Positions 36,778 through 50,933 are shown, counted from the stretch's first letter. The stretch is DNA of 64,000 nt from Membranipora membranacea (GCA_914767715.1 OU612065.1:11346001-11410000), one strand, 5' to 3'. Made by a program: numbers and translations. Notes: generated from the letters alone by a model not told the origin.

Positions 36778-38046
36778 CTAGTTTACCTTGCCAATCATAT
36801 CAAAGCCATTGACATTGAAGGGTTCATAGGTGTGTAACACAGAGTTGTGAGCAAGCACTTCTAATTAACACAATAATAGTCTCAGTCAACTATCAGCAAC
36901 TCTCACTCACTTTGAAACGAGACAGCATCCGGGTTGTGAAGTCCGAGTCTGTACACAGTTTTTAATAAACAAACTAAATAATACTGGTTGTGAATGTAGA
37001 CACAGCCAAAGCTTACCTGCAGGAGGAGTTTGCGGAAATTGGATGAATTCTGAAATGCTCTCAGGAAGAAACATAGCTCTAAACAAGAGAAGGGAAGGGT
37101 AGGAGCAAAACAAGGTAACAGCTTATATGAATAACATTACTGTAAGATAGCATCTTGCTATTACTCATACACATTTAAATTTCCATGCAACCCATTGGCT
37201 CTAGCTGTCAATTGTGATTTGAAGTTGCACGTTATTATCTTTAGTTTTAGTATTACATCAATCATAGATAGGCCAGGGCTATAGATAGGCATAGAGAGTT
37301 TGCCAGCCTGTGAACTTCCCCCCTATGAACTGCCCACCTCTCCATAGCAGTTCATAGGAGGCAGTTCACAGGCTGGCAAATTCCTTATGCCTATGTTTTA
37401 CCTATAATGACATATGATATCATATGTATTTATTACTTCTCATTCATATATATGTTATGTATATGTACATATGAATATCATATATAAACAAGGAGTAACA
37501 GGGGATCCTGTCACTCTTTAATATATGTTTATATGATACATACAATACAGTACATAACAGTGCACACAAAGCATGTTAGTAAGTGGGACAGTTGAGTTAG
37601 GAAATAGCTTGTTACATCTTCTTGTAAAGGAGCCTCAGCAACAGATTTGTTCTTACCATTTATTTATTTATTTCCAAGCAAAATCATTTCAGTTATTTGT
37701 TATTAACTATAAACTGGGGACTGTCAGAAATTTTTAGTGCAGTCAGTGAGTTCTCTCTATCTAATGGGTGCAGTCCCAGTTCCAGGTTCTTTGCATATAG
37801 TTATAGCTGCTTAAATCTGAGGTCAGTATTTCCTCCAACGTTAAGTCGGTCGATAGCGTGGAGTTTATAAACAATGATTCTATGAGTAGTATGGTTGATA
37901 GATAGGCCTACTTTTAACTAAATTAAATGAAATGGATGATCCAACCCCTGATACTGTAGTTTTTCATGGTTGATAAGCTGAGAAAGAGTGTGTATTGGCC
38001 GCGAGTTTACCTGAGGTCAGAATCATACTGGTGAAGAGTGCCCTTT
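36778..38046 (-). CDS. Unidentified gene, three phase-matched exons (3' part)
   Basis: Minus-strand exons: 38011-38046 (36 nt), 37017-37078 (62 nt) and 36787-36860, or to 36778 if terminal. Acceptors (CACTTGCAG, CTTGTTTAG, TTAATTAG) and donors (GTAAAC, GTAAGC, GTAAAC) fit, and phases 2 and 1 join without a stop. The peptide reads KGTLHQYDSDLR, then AMFLPESISEFIQFPQTPPA, then EVLAHNSVLHTYEPFNVNGF and DMIGK. If the last donor is unused it ends VN-stop at 36778, with a minus-strand AATAAA near 36643. I do not recognise the family. Upstream exons should lie right of 38046. It is not an extension of PDPK1, because a phase-0 join to the exon at 34351 hits a stop. Confidence 0.5.
37285..37394. repeat. 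110-bp hairpin with arms of about 48 bp
   Basis: The left arm begins ATAGGCATAGAGAGTTTGCC and the right arm ends in the complement of ATAGGCATAAGGAATTTGCC. The inner parts CAGCCTGTGAACT and CCTATGAACTGC also pair. The loop is about 12 bases. It looks like a small foldback element. It lies in the intron between two exons of the unidentified gene. Confidence 0.8.
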
Positions 38047-41000
38047 CTGCAAGTGTGGTTCTTGCTGATAATTGAATGTTTATGATTGCACAACATTCTG
38101 CTTAGTTGGAAACCCTTTCAAAACTTTATTCAGCACAGGACCCCATGTTTCAGTTGCAAAGTTGACTCTGCTCCCATTTGATCAATTCGTGTCGGAATTT
38201 ATGATCATTTAGTTAGTTTGTGTACATGTCAAGGTGCCATATATACACTACAAGTTGCGCAGTCCGCCTTGTTAGGATAGTCCTTTATTGTGTCATGCTG
38301 TTCAATCCCGCCCCAAAACAGCCCTATGGAATGTCACTGTCTGAATAGGTTTGCTAGGTTTCAAAGGGTATTACTTGCAGTCATGACTGGACACAGTTTT
38401 GGAAATCCATGAAAGAATTAAGCTTTTGACTAGTAAACTTTGCTGTATCTACTAGTGCAATTGTGTAAGCCTTTATTATTTCGAAGGCAGCCAACTTTCT
38501 AATAAAGTCGACCCAGTGACAGTATCTGCGGAAATAAAATGTTTATCAGTTTTTGGTAATGCTACATGGTCATTGTTGTTGCACATCGACTTTGTATATA
38601 ACTTTTTTGTTGAAGGCTGTGATACTTTCCGAGCGATACATTGATCTACCCTTCCTCTGTTGCACACAGGTACGCAGTTATACCTATATCAGTTGAGGTA
38701 CTGCCTATCCAACATGTGAATATTTGGAAGCTTTGCATCCTCTCTGTCTTTTTGTATTCCAATTGACAACATACATTGTCAAAGCATCGGACTTGAACTG
38801 TCAAAACTGATGGTCCTCAACTTGATACCCTACTGCTTCCTGATGGGTTACTTACTGCGCTAAGCCAGCTGACCATTTATAATGACACTTTCTGATTTAT
38901 AGAAATTTGGGCCGGCACCAAAGCAGACTCCTGGTAGTCTCAGCAGCATTACTTGAAACTCATCTTGCCAGGATAGTTTTGGTAAGTTGACTTTTAGACT
39001 AGACGTGTTGCTCAATGATTTTTTTATCATCTTAGATTCCATGCCATATATTTTTATATCACAGAGTAAGGATACTTACTCTGTGTTTATATATATATAA
39101 ATCATGGGAACAGGGATAATTCTCCCTGATGTCACTCCAAAATTTATTAGTTTCATAAGAATATTCGTATTGTTGAATTTTGATTCATTGTATTTGTATG
39201 GTATGTGATATTAGCTGCTTGATGACAGTGAATTAAGGCAACACTGTACATCCAGGCTTGTCTATGCGGGGATCCTGATTATGCAATTATATCTGAGGAG
39301 TGGAATTCTATCAGGTTGGTGGATGAGATGAGCGACCCATCCATCAGAGGTCCTTGCATGCGATCATGCATTTAGTGTTGTGTTTGTACTCAAATGAAGC
39401 CTATTGATGTCCCTCCTTCTTTTCCTCAGTGTTACTCATTAGAAACCGTTGCGACAGGATGCATTCAAGTTGCTACACTAATGATGATGTAACAAAAACA
39501 AATAGAACGATGTATAACATGTCACAGTTGACAACATCAAGTGATAGATAGCTCACATATGACCATAAACTTTTATTATATGCCTTCACCGATGACAGAC
39601 TTTGTGAGTTGTCCAATAAGCTGTCACAGCGCAGCGATCTCTCACCACCGATCTCTCACCACCGGAGAGTAGGTCTTAATCTGATGTCATGGGTCTTTGC
39701 ACATAATTGTAGGTGATCAACCTGGATTCTTGGTAATAATATTGGTGAGTTTATATAGACTACTTGGCTCAATATTCCCGACCAGTGAACCTCCTTTGAA
39801 TAATAGCTGGCAGGATTAGCAATGCAGAAGTAGCAAGGCAGAAGTAACTTGGGGTCTCGTTGACTACATTTTAATGATGGTCTATGTGTTGTACACTTCC
39901 TGGTTGCACTATGTATACAATTAACTTCTTCTCAACGCATTCATGTATATATGACATCACAGCTCAGTTGTTCTGCCAGGTCTCCCTGAATATTATCATA
40001 AAAAGATTGTAGATTATGTAATGAATAACTTGACTGACAGGGTGAGATTTGATTGACTCTTCTGTGTGGTCTCCCTGAGTTCGTATGATGGCCTGTTTGC
40101 GACAACATGAATCATGTCCGATGATTTCTCCTCTTTACCTGCCTGCAGTGGAATGTCTGACTGAATTCAGGAAGTCTGAGGTTGGGCTCTCGGATTGAGG
40201 CATTTTGTCATGCACATAGATTGCACAAGAAGTCTTGCCCAGCTTTAAAAATTATTGTTTTCATCACGATGAGGATGGTTCTGAAAAGGATCTTTGTGTG
40301 AAAATAAACACCAGTTGTGTAATGAGGCCAGAGAGCAAACAAAGAGTTTGCCCTGTATGACAGATCAGCTCTGAGTGGTTTTGTAGAAAAGTACATTTGA
40401 CATGAATGGTAGTATCAGATGGTTTGGTGTTAGTATGGTATGATAGGGGGTGTCTTCTTTCTCAGATAGGGCTCATATTAATATCGCTATATTATGTCAG
40501 CTTGTGAGAGCTGATGCAGCGCTGCCTGACAATGCTTGATATTAGGTAATAAACAATCATAATTTTATCTCCAAGAATTTGTATAGTAGGTTTATCAGTC
40601 ACATCATCTTGATCTTGGACAATTGGGGTTAGAATGACTTGACTAATCTTTCATGTCTAGGGTATACAGTCAGTATTGTCTGAACAGAATCAGCTTATCA
40701 GTCTTGATATTTGATCTTCTACTATAACCTAACTTTTGGTCTAGTGGGGCTCACCGTAACACATTCTTAGACTTCATTTCTGAGCCTTTGGTGAAGCAGT
40801 CGTTCTTTCGCTTTAGGATGGGGAGTAAGTCATAAACAGGACATCTTTATACCATCTACCATACTCTAAGTATTTTTTAAATTGTTTTTCTTGCGGCAAG
40901 CTACTCTAAAAAACCCATCTTTTTCCAATGCATTCTGTGTTTGTGCAATGTTGGTTGCCCATCGGCAGTGCATAATTAGATTCTTTAGTCCGACTCCCCA

Positions 41001-42204
41001 GTGACAGAAATAGATATGTGTCTACTTGAAAGGAGCTTAACTTGTGCACAAATCAGGTATGGTGACTTCGGCAATTACCTCAAGTGACACGTTGAAGCCA
41101 AGGTTTCACCAATGTTATTGTAACTCTAGAGCGATGACCTGTTCACCACTCGATCCGAGGCTTTCTACTCTGCATATGTTTGCTGTTGGGGTCTCACATC
41201 ACACTAAACATACAAGGGCCGTGAATAGCATGTGAACAGTAGTAAGCTTGCTGATTACTTAACCTACAATTATTATGCAGAGAGGAAGTAATCTTGTTTG
41301 CAAACTCTCAGCATTACCAGTCGCAAGTAGGATCGCGACATGACCTGATCTCACTTAACTGTCAGTGCCGGCTGCCTCCAGTCATCATGAGCTAGATCTT
41401 GCGTGTAGCATTAAATGCCCAATATCTTGCGGACCAAATCTTCTTGGAGAATTTTTTGATTTTGCCATGCTTGAATACTCGGATAACATGATGATTGCGC
41501 CTCCATCTTGGCCCAACAACTTCTTTGCAGGTACTTGATACATCTTAATCTTAGTATCATTGTGGTTATTTCTATCATTGTCGCTTATACTCTGTTATAT
41601 TACTGCTATTTTTTCATTTTATTTGCAGCAATGTGTTTGTTTGGATTAATGCAGGACTTTGTATTTCCCTTCTATCATCATAAGCTTTATTATGTCTATT
41701 CTTCTATTGACATTGTTTGTAATTAGCTTACTGTTCATTATCTAACAAGTTCTTCTAATCTGATTTGTAATAAGACATATCAGGCTGAATTCTGTGTTCA
41801 CTTTTATAGAAGGGACATGGGTGTTTACAAGTTGTTTAGTGACAGTTAACCCTATCTTTTACTTGATCCATACCTTCTCATTGGCATTTAAGTTGAAGGG
41901 TAATGGTGATTTTAGTAGCAGTGGCAGGATGCACTCTTGATACTGACTGCATAGTTCTAACGAGGTAGAATTGTGGCTACTAACCAGACTCAATTCATTA
42001 ATTAGTGAGACCTCTAATAGTTTCATGTGAATAATTAAGCAACATGCTAGAATTATGATAGATGAGCGGGTGAGATGAACTTCACTCTGAGTCTAGCTTT
42101 TTAGGAGGGAAGTTGTGTTCATGTTCATTGTTTGGGGCAGACAATGTTACATAGCTAGACTCACCAGGCACCAAATTAGCTTGAACTCTCTACATTCTAT
42201 TTAG
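38047..42204. other. Long stretch before MRTF with no gene I can support
   Basis: It could hold leader exons of MRTF (the first MRTF coding exon has an acceptor at 42204) or upstream exons of the minus-strand gene at 36.8-38.0 kb. One plus-strand block, 38903-38990, has a good acceptor and a GTAAGT donor but no recognisable peptide. Short hairpins sit at 39061-39086 and about 39106-39130. Confidence 0.4.
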
Positions 42205-42215
42205 AATTCCGAAAA

Positions 42216-45200
42216 ATGGAGACCAAGATACTAACGGCTGCCGTCTCTGCGGCGGCTCATATTCCTACTTTTGCTGATTTTCTTATAGAGAGACAGAATT
42301 CCAGTCGAGTGCCATCACCGGGGAGCGCGTCACCTGGCCTCTCCCCTCTGGGGGTGGATCTTACCTGGCCCTCATTCTATGGCAACCAGCCATCTACTGA
42401 TCTGAATAAAGACGCATTCCTTGGTCAATATATACACAGGATCTACTGTAGGGAGTGTCGTGAACAAGAGGCCATGGCTGCTGCTAACCAGCAGGCCGCC
42501 AGCTCCAGTTCTGGATCTCAGCCAAACAGTCCTCCGCAATATCAAATGGACCAAATGTCTCTAGCTACAGCCATGGACGCTAACAAAGAGGGTGAGTCAT
42601 TTCTGCATACTATTCATAGACATGTGTTAGGTCTATTACACTATTACACAGTATACATAGTTATATTATCATCAAGTTTTGTTAGATACATTTTCAAAGG
42701 CCGATTTTCTAAATTTATGTCAGTCATCTAAAAATGTCCTTGCCAATTTTTTAATTAGCCAGTTGTTTATGATAATTCTGGTATTATTGTCATCATGACA
42801 GAGTGAGGATATAATAATTACCCCTCTCTCTGCACAACCTGTTGTCAATAATATCAGAGTATCTTCTGATAATGACCTCCTTTGGGCTCCTTTGGCTAGT
42901 CTCATACCTCGGATACAACAATATAATGATATATTATGATGTCGCCCCATATATGATAATTATTGGTGCTTGCTCATCAATGGTGTGTGTTGGCAATACA
43001 ACACACCATGTAGTAAGGGCATCGCATATTTAGTGATGGCCTTATGGCTGGCGTATCCCTTCTTGTTTTGGCCTAGAAGTGCTGCATCCATTCCACTGTT
43101 ATCAAGTTTTACTATCATTCCGATCTAAATCCTCCCACATTGACTGCCTGATAAAGCTTTGTTTGCACTGGGATAGCTGGCTTAGCATTATAAATGTCAC
43201 TTTTATGACACAGTTTCATAATTGATGTCTCTGGCTCTAATCTCACTCATCATTCCAAATAGTACACAGTACTAAGAAAGCGCTCTCATTTCTGGGCCAG
43301 CCATCTATACATAGATAACAAATAAAATGTATCTATTTTTAGCTTTAACAAGGAGACTGATGTTGAGACGATCAGTGAATGAGTTGGTGGATGCCGGAAT
43401 CTACCCTTGTGAGTTACAACCACCACTTCCTGTTTAGTGCAGCACTGTCTCTCAATTCAAAATGTCACCTGGTTGTCCTCCTTTGATGATTAGAGACGAC
43501 AATTAATTGTTGTGCAAACATGATGATTACAGTAAAAAATTCATATTGCCCCATAACTGTTAATAAAAAGAAATGAAAAAAAATTAATAGCTAATGAGAC
43601 AGCTTCTAATGTTGAATCATTTTTTTCTATAGCTCTAAAAGCTCCAACTGCATTTGCTGAACAGAGAATTCAACTGGAGAGAGCAAAGGTACGTATGATC
43701 ATAACGGAACAAAAATATCTCTACCCATAAAATTTGAAATTTATTATACACAGACCAGGCCAAGCCCAAAACTTGATTGGAAATGTCTCAAGGTCAGAAG
43801 CATGAGCTCAAGCGCTTAAACTGTGTCAGGATAGCTGGAAGTAGCATTTTCATTATTTTGCATTGGGTTTTATGTTTTATCAATGGAATGCTTAGCGCCT
43901 CTCGAACCCAATGCAGGTTCTTCCTTTATCGCAAAAATGAAAATGTTGACCAGGGTATGCGGCTGATATATCATAGTTATTTATTTAGTATGAGGCGGTT
44001 GCAACACTAACCGGCATTTCTAAGTGCCGACTGTAGAATGTTACGATTATGAAGAGGCACAGGCATTCACCTGTAATATACATCATTGCTGCCAACTTGA
44101 CTGGATAGATCTGATATTACCCACTAAGACTTAAATCTTAAATGTACATGTGATGGGATCATATACTCAGCAGTAATATTATTAGTGTATAAAGATGGGA
44201 TTGATACTTTTGCAAATATTGCCAGAGGTCTAGCATTTGATCCACTTGTAGTCTCAACGCATTCTGAACTGCACAAGCCACAATCCTATTTCTGGCTTCC
44301 AGTTGAAATAAATGCTAAGCTGAGAAAATCTGCAATGTTTTTTAGTTTTGTGTAAGATGGTTACTAGTTTACAGGTGTGGGAAAAACTAATACTGTAGGA
44401 CATTTTTAAACACACATTTAAAGTTTGCAAAAGAGATAGAATATAGAAATAATAATCTTCAATCATTGAACTAGGATTATGCTTCTAACTCATACAAAAA
44501 TATTGAACAAAGCGATCATTTGTGATAATTAAAAGGTTTTTAAAAAATTTGATAGCAAGAGCGTGTTTCTCAGAGGCTTGGGTTGCATCATTTGTCAACA
44601 TAATACACACCACACATCAACATGACAAGTGTCACCAGGGAGGGTGTCACTTTGCGGATACAAGGAGTTTTCATACCTTTGAATAATTTCATAGCCGTAA
44701 TTCAGCTGAATTTGCTTCTCGCATTGTTTACAATGTTCTGTGCTGTTTCACTCAAGTTTCTCCCCGATGATACAAACACTTGCTGCCGCAGTACATAATG
44801 ATATTACCATACCTATACTTTCTTTTAGACTGGTGACATTCTGAAACACAAGATAGAACAGAGACCAGGCAGACAATTCCTTGTCCAGCATCACATCTTA
44901 CAGGGTATGATGTTAATAAAATTATTATAAATAAAATGAGCAGCTTCTTCTCGCTTCATAATCATTTCAGTGATTTTTCAATGTTCACCAAGAGCTATTC
45001 TTTAGATCTGCTACTAACATGCTTTACTCATTCTAGTTTCTCATTCATTGGGAAACTATTTTGATGTATGTTCTTTCTCTATTCTACAGATTCCAATGTC
45101 GATCCATCGCTTGCCATCATGCAGCAAAGGCTGAAGAAGGCAAAGCTTACAGACGAATTAAATGAGAAAATTGCAAATAGGCCTGGGCCGCTGGAACTTG

Positions 45201-48200
45201 TAGAACAGAGTATTCTTGAGGCAGATGACCCTCTCAAAACTGCCCTCAAAGGTAAGCATGTTTTGTTTGAAGTCATGTCTGTTCCCTTCATGGTCCAGAC
45301 ATGAGCTCGGATTATTACAGGTCTTTGTACACCTTTCAAACTCATAATAAATACCTAAGGGCTCAGTCTACAGAAAGGTGCTATTTTATTATATACATAT
45401 ACCCTGAATGCATTGCGAGTCCCGAGGCTGCCGCTGCCGCCTCTATTTCATTCAGATAATTAATTACCAGTATACCTTTTTTTTGCATATTGCAGGTTGT
45501 TTGTCGATCGGATTGTCCATTAGGTTTTATAGCGCACTTGCCATTTGACTTCATGAGTTATCTGATGTTTGTGTTCTGAAGTCAGCTGAGCTTAATTTTG
45601 TTGACATTTATGATTTGGGCCTTTCAGACATGTAATAAAATGTACATATTCTATTTGAGTATACCATGTAATATCGCATGATGACCTATGTATCCTACAT
45701 GGAAGCTGCTTTATGAGGGTGAGATGTACTGGCCATCCTGGATTGTTAATGACTATCCTGTTCATCATGCTGTGCAGATTTGCTTACTCACTGATCGAAT
45801 GCACAATGTTTGAGGAACTAATTAGCATAAGAAAGACAAGGAGCAGGAGCAGTAATTTCCATGTTGCCATCCGGCAATAATTCTAATTTCTATCTTTTTT
45901 ACAGATGGCACACTTGAATTCCACAAGACAGAACAAGGCACAGACCCCAATACAATAGAGAAACTACCTTATGTGATAGATAGCCCTAAATCTGGGCACT
46001 CATCACCTGAGCCCACAGACTGTGATAATGACTCTAACGCCAGTAGTACCTTGTCTACTGGCTTCCAACCCACCGCTCAAGTACAAGTACCCAGTCCACC
46101 TGACATTGCTCCACTCATAACAGCTACACAGACTCACACTAGTGTTACCATAGGAGGTAAAACTCTCAAAATTCCTTTATCAACGCAGTCATTTGCTCCA
46201 CAGCAGATAACCACGTTTACTGTGGCACCCCAGGCATTTACCACTTCTATACAAAGACAACCGAGCTCGTTTGGAGCTAGTAGAAATCACCGTAGAGCTG
46301 CCAAAAGTAATAGACCTAGTAAAGCTCAATTCAAACCCAAAGTTATAAAGTTTCATGAGTATAAGGGACCACCAACTACCAAGTCAAATAACACCAGTGC
46401 TGGTGGACAGTTTGTGACCACAACTGGTCCTATCCAGCGCCTTGAGGGGCTGACTCCCTACCAAGTCAGAGTTCAGCAACAGCAGCTATATCTACAGTGT
46501 CAACTTGAGATTCAGAGCAATGACTCTACAGGCAGTGGCCCTTCGGCAGCTGTCCTGGTACCTATACAAGCACCACCTACTCCAATGATTCCTATACCTT
46601 CTCCTAGCCCCTCTATAATGTCTGAGAGGCAGGAGATCTCACCTCCCCGTCAGCCGGACAGTGCTCACAGTAGTCGCCCTGCCACTCCTGGGTTATCTAT
46701 GAAATCTCCCTCTATGCCAATTATCAACACACAACATAAGACTGTACAGCTAACTCGATCTCTGTCTCAGCTAGAAGATTTAAAGGTTGCTGATTTAAGA
46801 CAGGAACTGAAACAGAGAAGTCTTCTAGTATCCGGAACTAAGTCACAGCTGATTGAGAGGCTACGTAACCATCATCATCAGTTTCAGCAGGAAATGTCTG
46901 GTAAGAAAAAGATCATTGTTAAGTCTATCGCTGTGATTTTACTGATAATATTAAAATTTGCTATGGCAGTTTAATTTTTGTAAAATGCAGGTTCTATTAG
47001 ATAATTATAGTAACGATCCTCTCTGAAAGAGGACCAATTCGGATCGTGGTAAGTCGTCACTAACATGTTCTATCAAAATATCCTAACACACATGCTTTGG
47101 TTTACTTATAGTTAACATCCCCTCTGTGAGCAGTGGTAGTGGATCAGAGTACAATTACTCTACAGGTATACCAAGTGTACAGAGCTTCACAGAAGACACT
47201 ATGATGGCTCCACCTAGTGTTGCTAGCGTAATGTCTAACCGTGTTCACTCCCCTCCACCCTGCTCTCCCAAAGATGATATTATGAGATCTCCCCCTCCTG
47301 TCTTCAGTCAGATATCAATGACTGGTGCAATGGAAACTGATGATCCAAGGTGAGCAGCAATATTATTTATAGATTTCGGTTTCATTTGAGTTTGAGGGGA
47401 AATTGTATATGATCATTATTGTTACTGCCAAATGTCTCACTGACGTTCATACAACTTTACAAAGCGAAGAAATGCTCAAGTTTTAATGCCGGCCGGCTCT
47501 TGATGAGGCAAAAGTTCAATGCTCTGTGGTAACTTCCTACACAGCCGACAATGTGTAAATGAGGCAGCGAGCTATCAATCCATCAATTAACAATTTAGTA
47601 GGTTGTTCGCATTATTCGACCATACCTACTGAAATCTAATATCTATCATAAAGAACGAGTCATAAAATTGCTGCTCAAATTGGCTATCAGTGGCGCATTA
47701 TTGTTGTGATGCATGCAGGCCACAATTTACAGGATGGGGCTTCAAGAAAACAAAAAAAACCTGGCAAAAAGAGGAAATAACTGACGTAATCTAGGTTATT
47801 AGCTGCTTAGGTTGATTATTATACAATTGATAACATATGCTTGAGATTTACCTGTCTGCAATTTTCATTCACTAATGAAGATGAAGGCTATGCTGCTATT
47901 AGACTGAAATGATAACATTATTAACTCTATCTTGTTTTTCTTTTCACCCAAAGTGTTAAAAGTACTGCTGATATTGTTAGAGAACAAGCCAAACAGATTG
48001 AAGACCTACAGGTATGTATGTTACACATACCGAACAACGCTGTGTAAAAACCAAGATGCGCCCTACATAGTAATGACTATGTCAATCTCATGTCAAATAA
48101 GGTTTTGAATGCCCGGATATTATTAGGCAGTGTATGTGCCTGAAATTTATAGAATATTGGTCTTGATATGGCATGAGTTTTCTGAGTTATCACCGCATGT

Positions 48201-50620
48201 GATAATCATGGCCAGATAACATCCATCACACGAGGCTACAAAAAATAATGAGTTATTGTTGTTGGAGACTAACCATCTAGCTCTGAAACACTCTGATAGC
48301 TGAATTATGAATGTTTCTGTTATAAAATACATTTATGCAGCCTCATGAAGCACCATTTTTGTTATTGACATCAAAGAAGCATCAGTATAATAATTTATGG
48401 GTTCTCAACAAATCTGATTATTGTTTCATCAGATCATCATCATTTCCTTTCCTCACCATTTCAGAGGAAGTTAAACCAGCTGCAGCAACAGTTCCCCACA
48501 CCAAGTCCTATCAGCATGTCAGCAGCGCCCAACGGGGCCATAAAAACAGAAAGTGTCTCTCAGCCCACATCTCCAAGACACATTCAGCTTACCCAGCAGC
48601 AAATTCAGCATACTCTTAACAAGCCAACACAACAAGTCCATCAAAAACTGCCGCAACACATTCAACAACAGTTACAGCTCCAGCTTCAGACCCAGTCACC
48701 ACAAACACCTGTAGATATCACAGATAAGCAGGTGTACCTGGCCACACCTGATGGTAAAATGACAGCCTATAAAGTCATACTGCATACTGGTAGTGGAGTT
48801 GTTCAACACCAACCTATGAGCAAAGCCGAAATTCCTTCTAAGATAACTCAGTGAGTAAAGATCTACAATATCATAGCCTTGTAACCATTTCGTCAATGAA
48901 TTTGTTGAAATGAATGTTTGAAAAGTATGACTGCTGATAAATGAATTCGAATTTATTAAGTTCACTATTTGATTCCAGCATGATTAGATTAACCTGATAT
49001 TTAAAGGAAGAGAAAATTTATGCTTTTTTGTACTTGTTTCTTCAGGCCGAGAATGAGTATATCTGCTGGTGATATCTCTCCCCAACCATTGTCATCTCAA
49101 CAAGATCTTCAAACTATGATAAGGATTCCAGGAACCAGCAGTGGTGTCAACATTGCACAGAACAAAATACAGGTGAGATTTAATTTTGCGACCTGGTCCA
49201 TTTTTTCTGCTCAAGAGTTACCATCACAACTATTATATTGTGTATTTATTATATTACAACTATTATAATATATAGTGTCTTTGATTTTAATCCTACCTGA
49301 GAAACCATATTTACATGGCAGAAAGAGCGAAATTTTATACTACTTTGCCCCATCAGTTACCACTAGGTTGGTTTTTTTATTTACAGCTCCCGACAACTGT
49401 TATGACCTCAGCAGAGGGGACGACTAATAGACAGAGCCAGGGTATTAATGTGGATGATGTGCTGGAGGTTCTTATCAGAACTGGAGGTAAGTTTTACTGT
49501 CTATGGTCAAACTACTGTCATGTGATGTGGTATTCGGGGTTTGTACTAGACTTGGGAATTGGACATGAATTAATATCCAAATACATAACACCAATTATTA
49601 TAAAAACGTTCAGTTGATAGATTGTATTTAGAATATTTTAAAGCCCACTTATTGGTATAATTCTAGCACCATTATTTTCTGTTGTAAAATACATTGGGAA
49701 TTGGTCTTTCATCTAGTTTTACATGTAGGTGTCCAACTCTGGCAACTATGGGCTGATCCTGGCACACAGTGTTTGCAGTCTGATCGTTGATCCAAGATGA
49801 GATATTAGCAGTCTATTTTTAGTGGTCTCCAATATTATTTTGAGTATCATAGACAAAAATACATATTCAATTCTTGACCGAACATATAATAAGTATAAAA
49901 CAAACCTGCACAAGTATTGCATGATTATACAGTATACAGTTATTATGAACATTCCAGGATATGATGAGCATTAACATTTATGATATCTATAATACTTTGT
50001 GGGTTTATTATGATAATCTAGGGTTTGAGTTTCTGCATGGTTTTAACTTTTACACAACTATATTTATACTATGCAAGATAATGTGTGCCCTTTTTACTGT
50101 TACAGAAATGGATCCGGCTATGATAAATGGTCAGACTCCAAATTCACTATACGATGCCAAAGCAACTGTCGAACCACAAGGTTACGATGATCAGATAGTC
50201 TTCAGTAGCCCTAGAGAACATAGGCTGGGAACTAATAACCAAACTGAACTTGAGGCTCCACTATCACCACTCCCAAATATGGATTGGATGGATACAGACC
50301 CCTCTGACAGCCTGGATTTAGAAGGGCTAGATGAAGACCCGCAGCCACCTCTGGATAACCACGACAACTTTGTCTTCAATGACGAGAGTGGTAGCTTAGA
50401 TTGGTTGTCGGATGTTATGCAATTAGACTCGGACCCAACACCAAATATTCAACAGCCGCATTTTAACAATCTACGGGAATGTGATGCCAGCACATCTGAC
50501 CCGATCCTCACACCCAGGCCGCAAGATGTGATGAGTATATTCCATATGGAAGACTCAGAATTTAGACCTGAACCAGTTTCAAGTTTATATTGGGATAAAT
50601 TGGCATCTCAACATCTATGA
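42216..50620 (+). CDS. MRTF: MRTF: myocardin-related transcription factor (MKL family)
   Basis: Exons: 42216-42591, 43343-43408, 43633-43688, 44829-44904, 45090-45251, 45905-46900, 47112-47349, 47954-48011, 48465-48850, 49046-49172, 49387-49486 and 50106-50620 (TGA). Phases agree, giving about 1051 aa. Three RPEL G-actin-binding repeats follow a 125-aa leader: a divergent one (RRSVNELVDAGIYP), then KIEQRPGRQFLVQHHIL and KIANRPGPLELVEQSIL. The link APTAFAEQRIQLERAK is typical of MRTF. A basic box (FKPKVIKFHEYKGPP) lies near 385, SAP (LKVADLRQELKQRSLLVSGT) at about 530-567, a coiled coil (IVREQAKQIEDLQRKLNQLQ) at about 660-690, then Gln-rich sequence. Acidic activation segments hold VDDVLEVLIRTG and, near the end, SLDWLSDVMQLDSD. 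Known role: released from G-actin, it enters the nucleus and activates SRF targets. The start ATG follows an acceptor, so a leader exon or a longer N-terminus is possible. Confidence 0.95.
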
Positions 50621-50933
50621 GTAGGTGATACAAAAACCATCATGTTCATTTATAATATTCTGAATTTCATAGAATAGAAATAAGTTCAAAAAGTATATGC
50701 GAGATGATTTATTCTGCCTGCACTGAAATTGGTCATGGGCCAGAACCATTTCATTTCCAAACTGATTAAAACAATTTGAACAGTCCACAAAAGCAATAAT
50801 CTCATTCTTCTTGATTGAAAACCAGATTCTATATTTTCTACAGATAGTATATTGGGAGGGGAGGGAGGGATGGCTTAGTATGGCTATGTTATTTTGGCCA
50901 CTTTTCACAGATATCTGGTTTGTTTTTCCATTA

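Noticed and set aside
38860-39042. Minus-strand 60-codon frame overlapping a plus-strand exon-like block (38903-38990)
   Set aside because: Both readings cannot easily be coding; neither resembles a known family and no phased neighbour was found.
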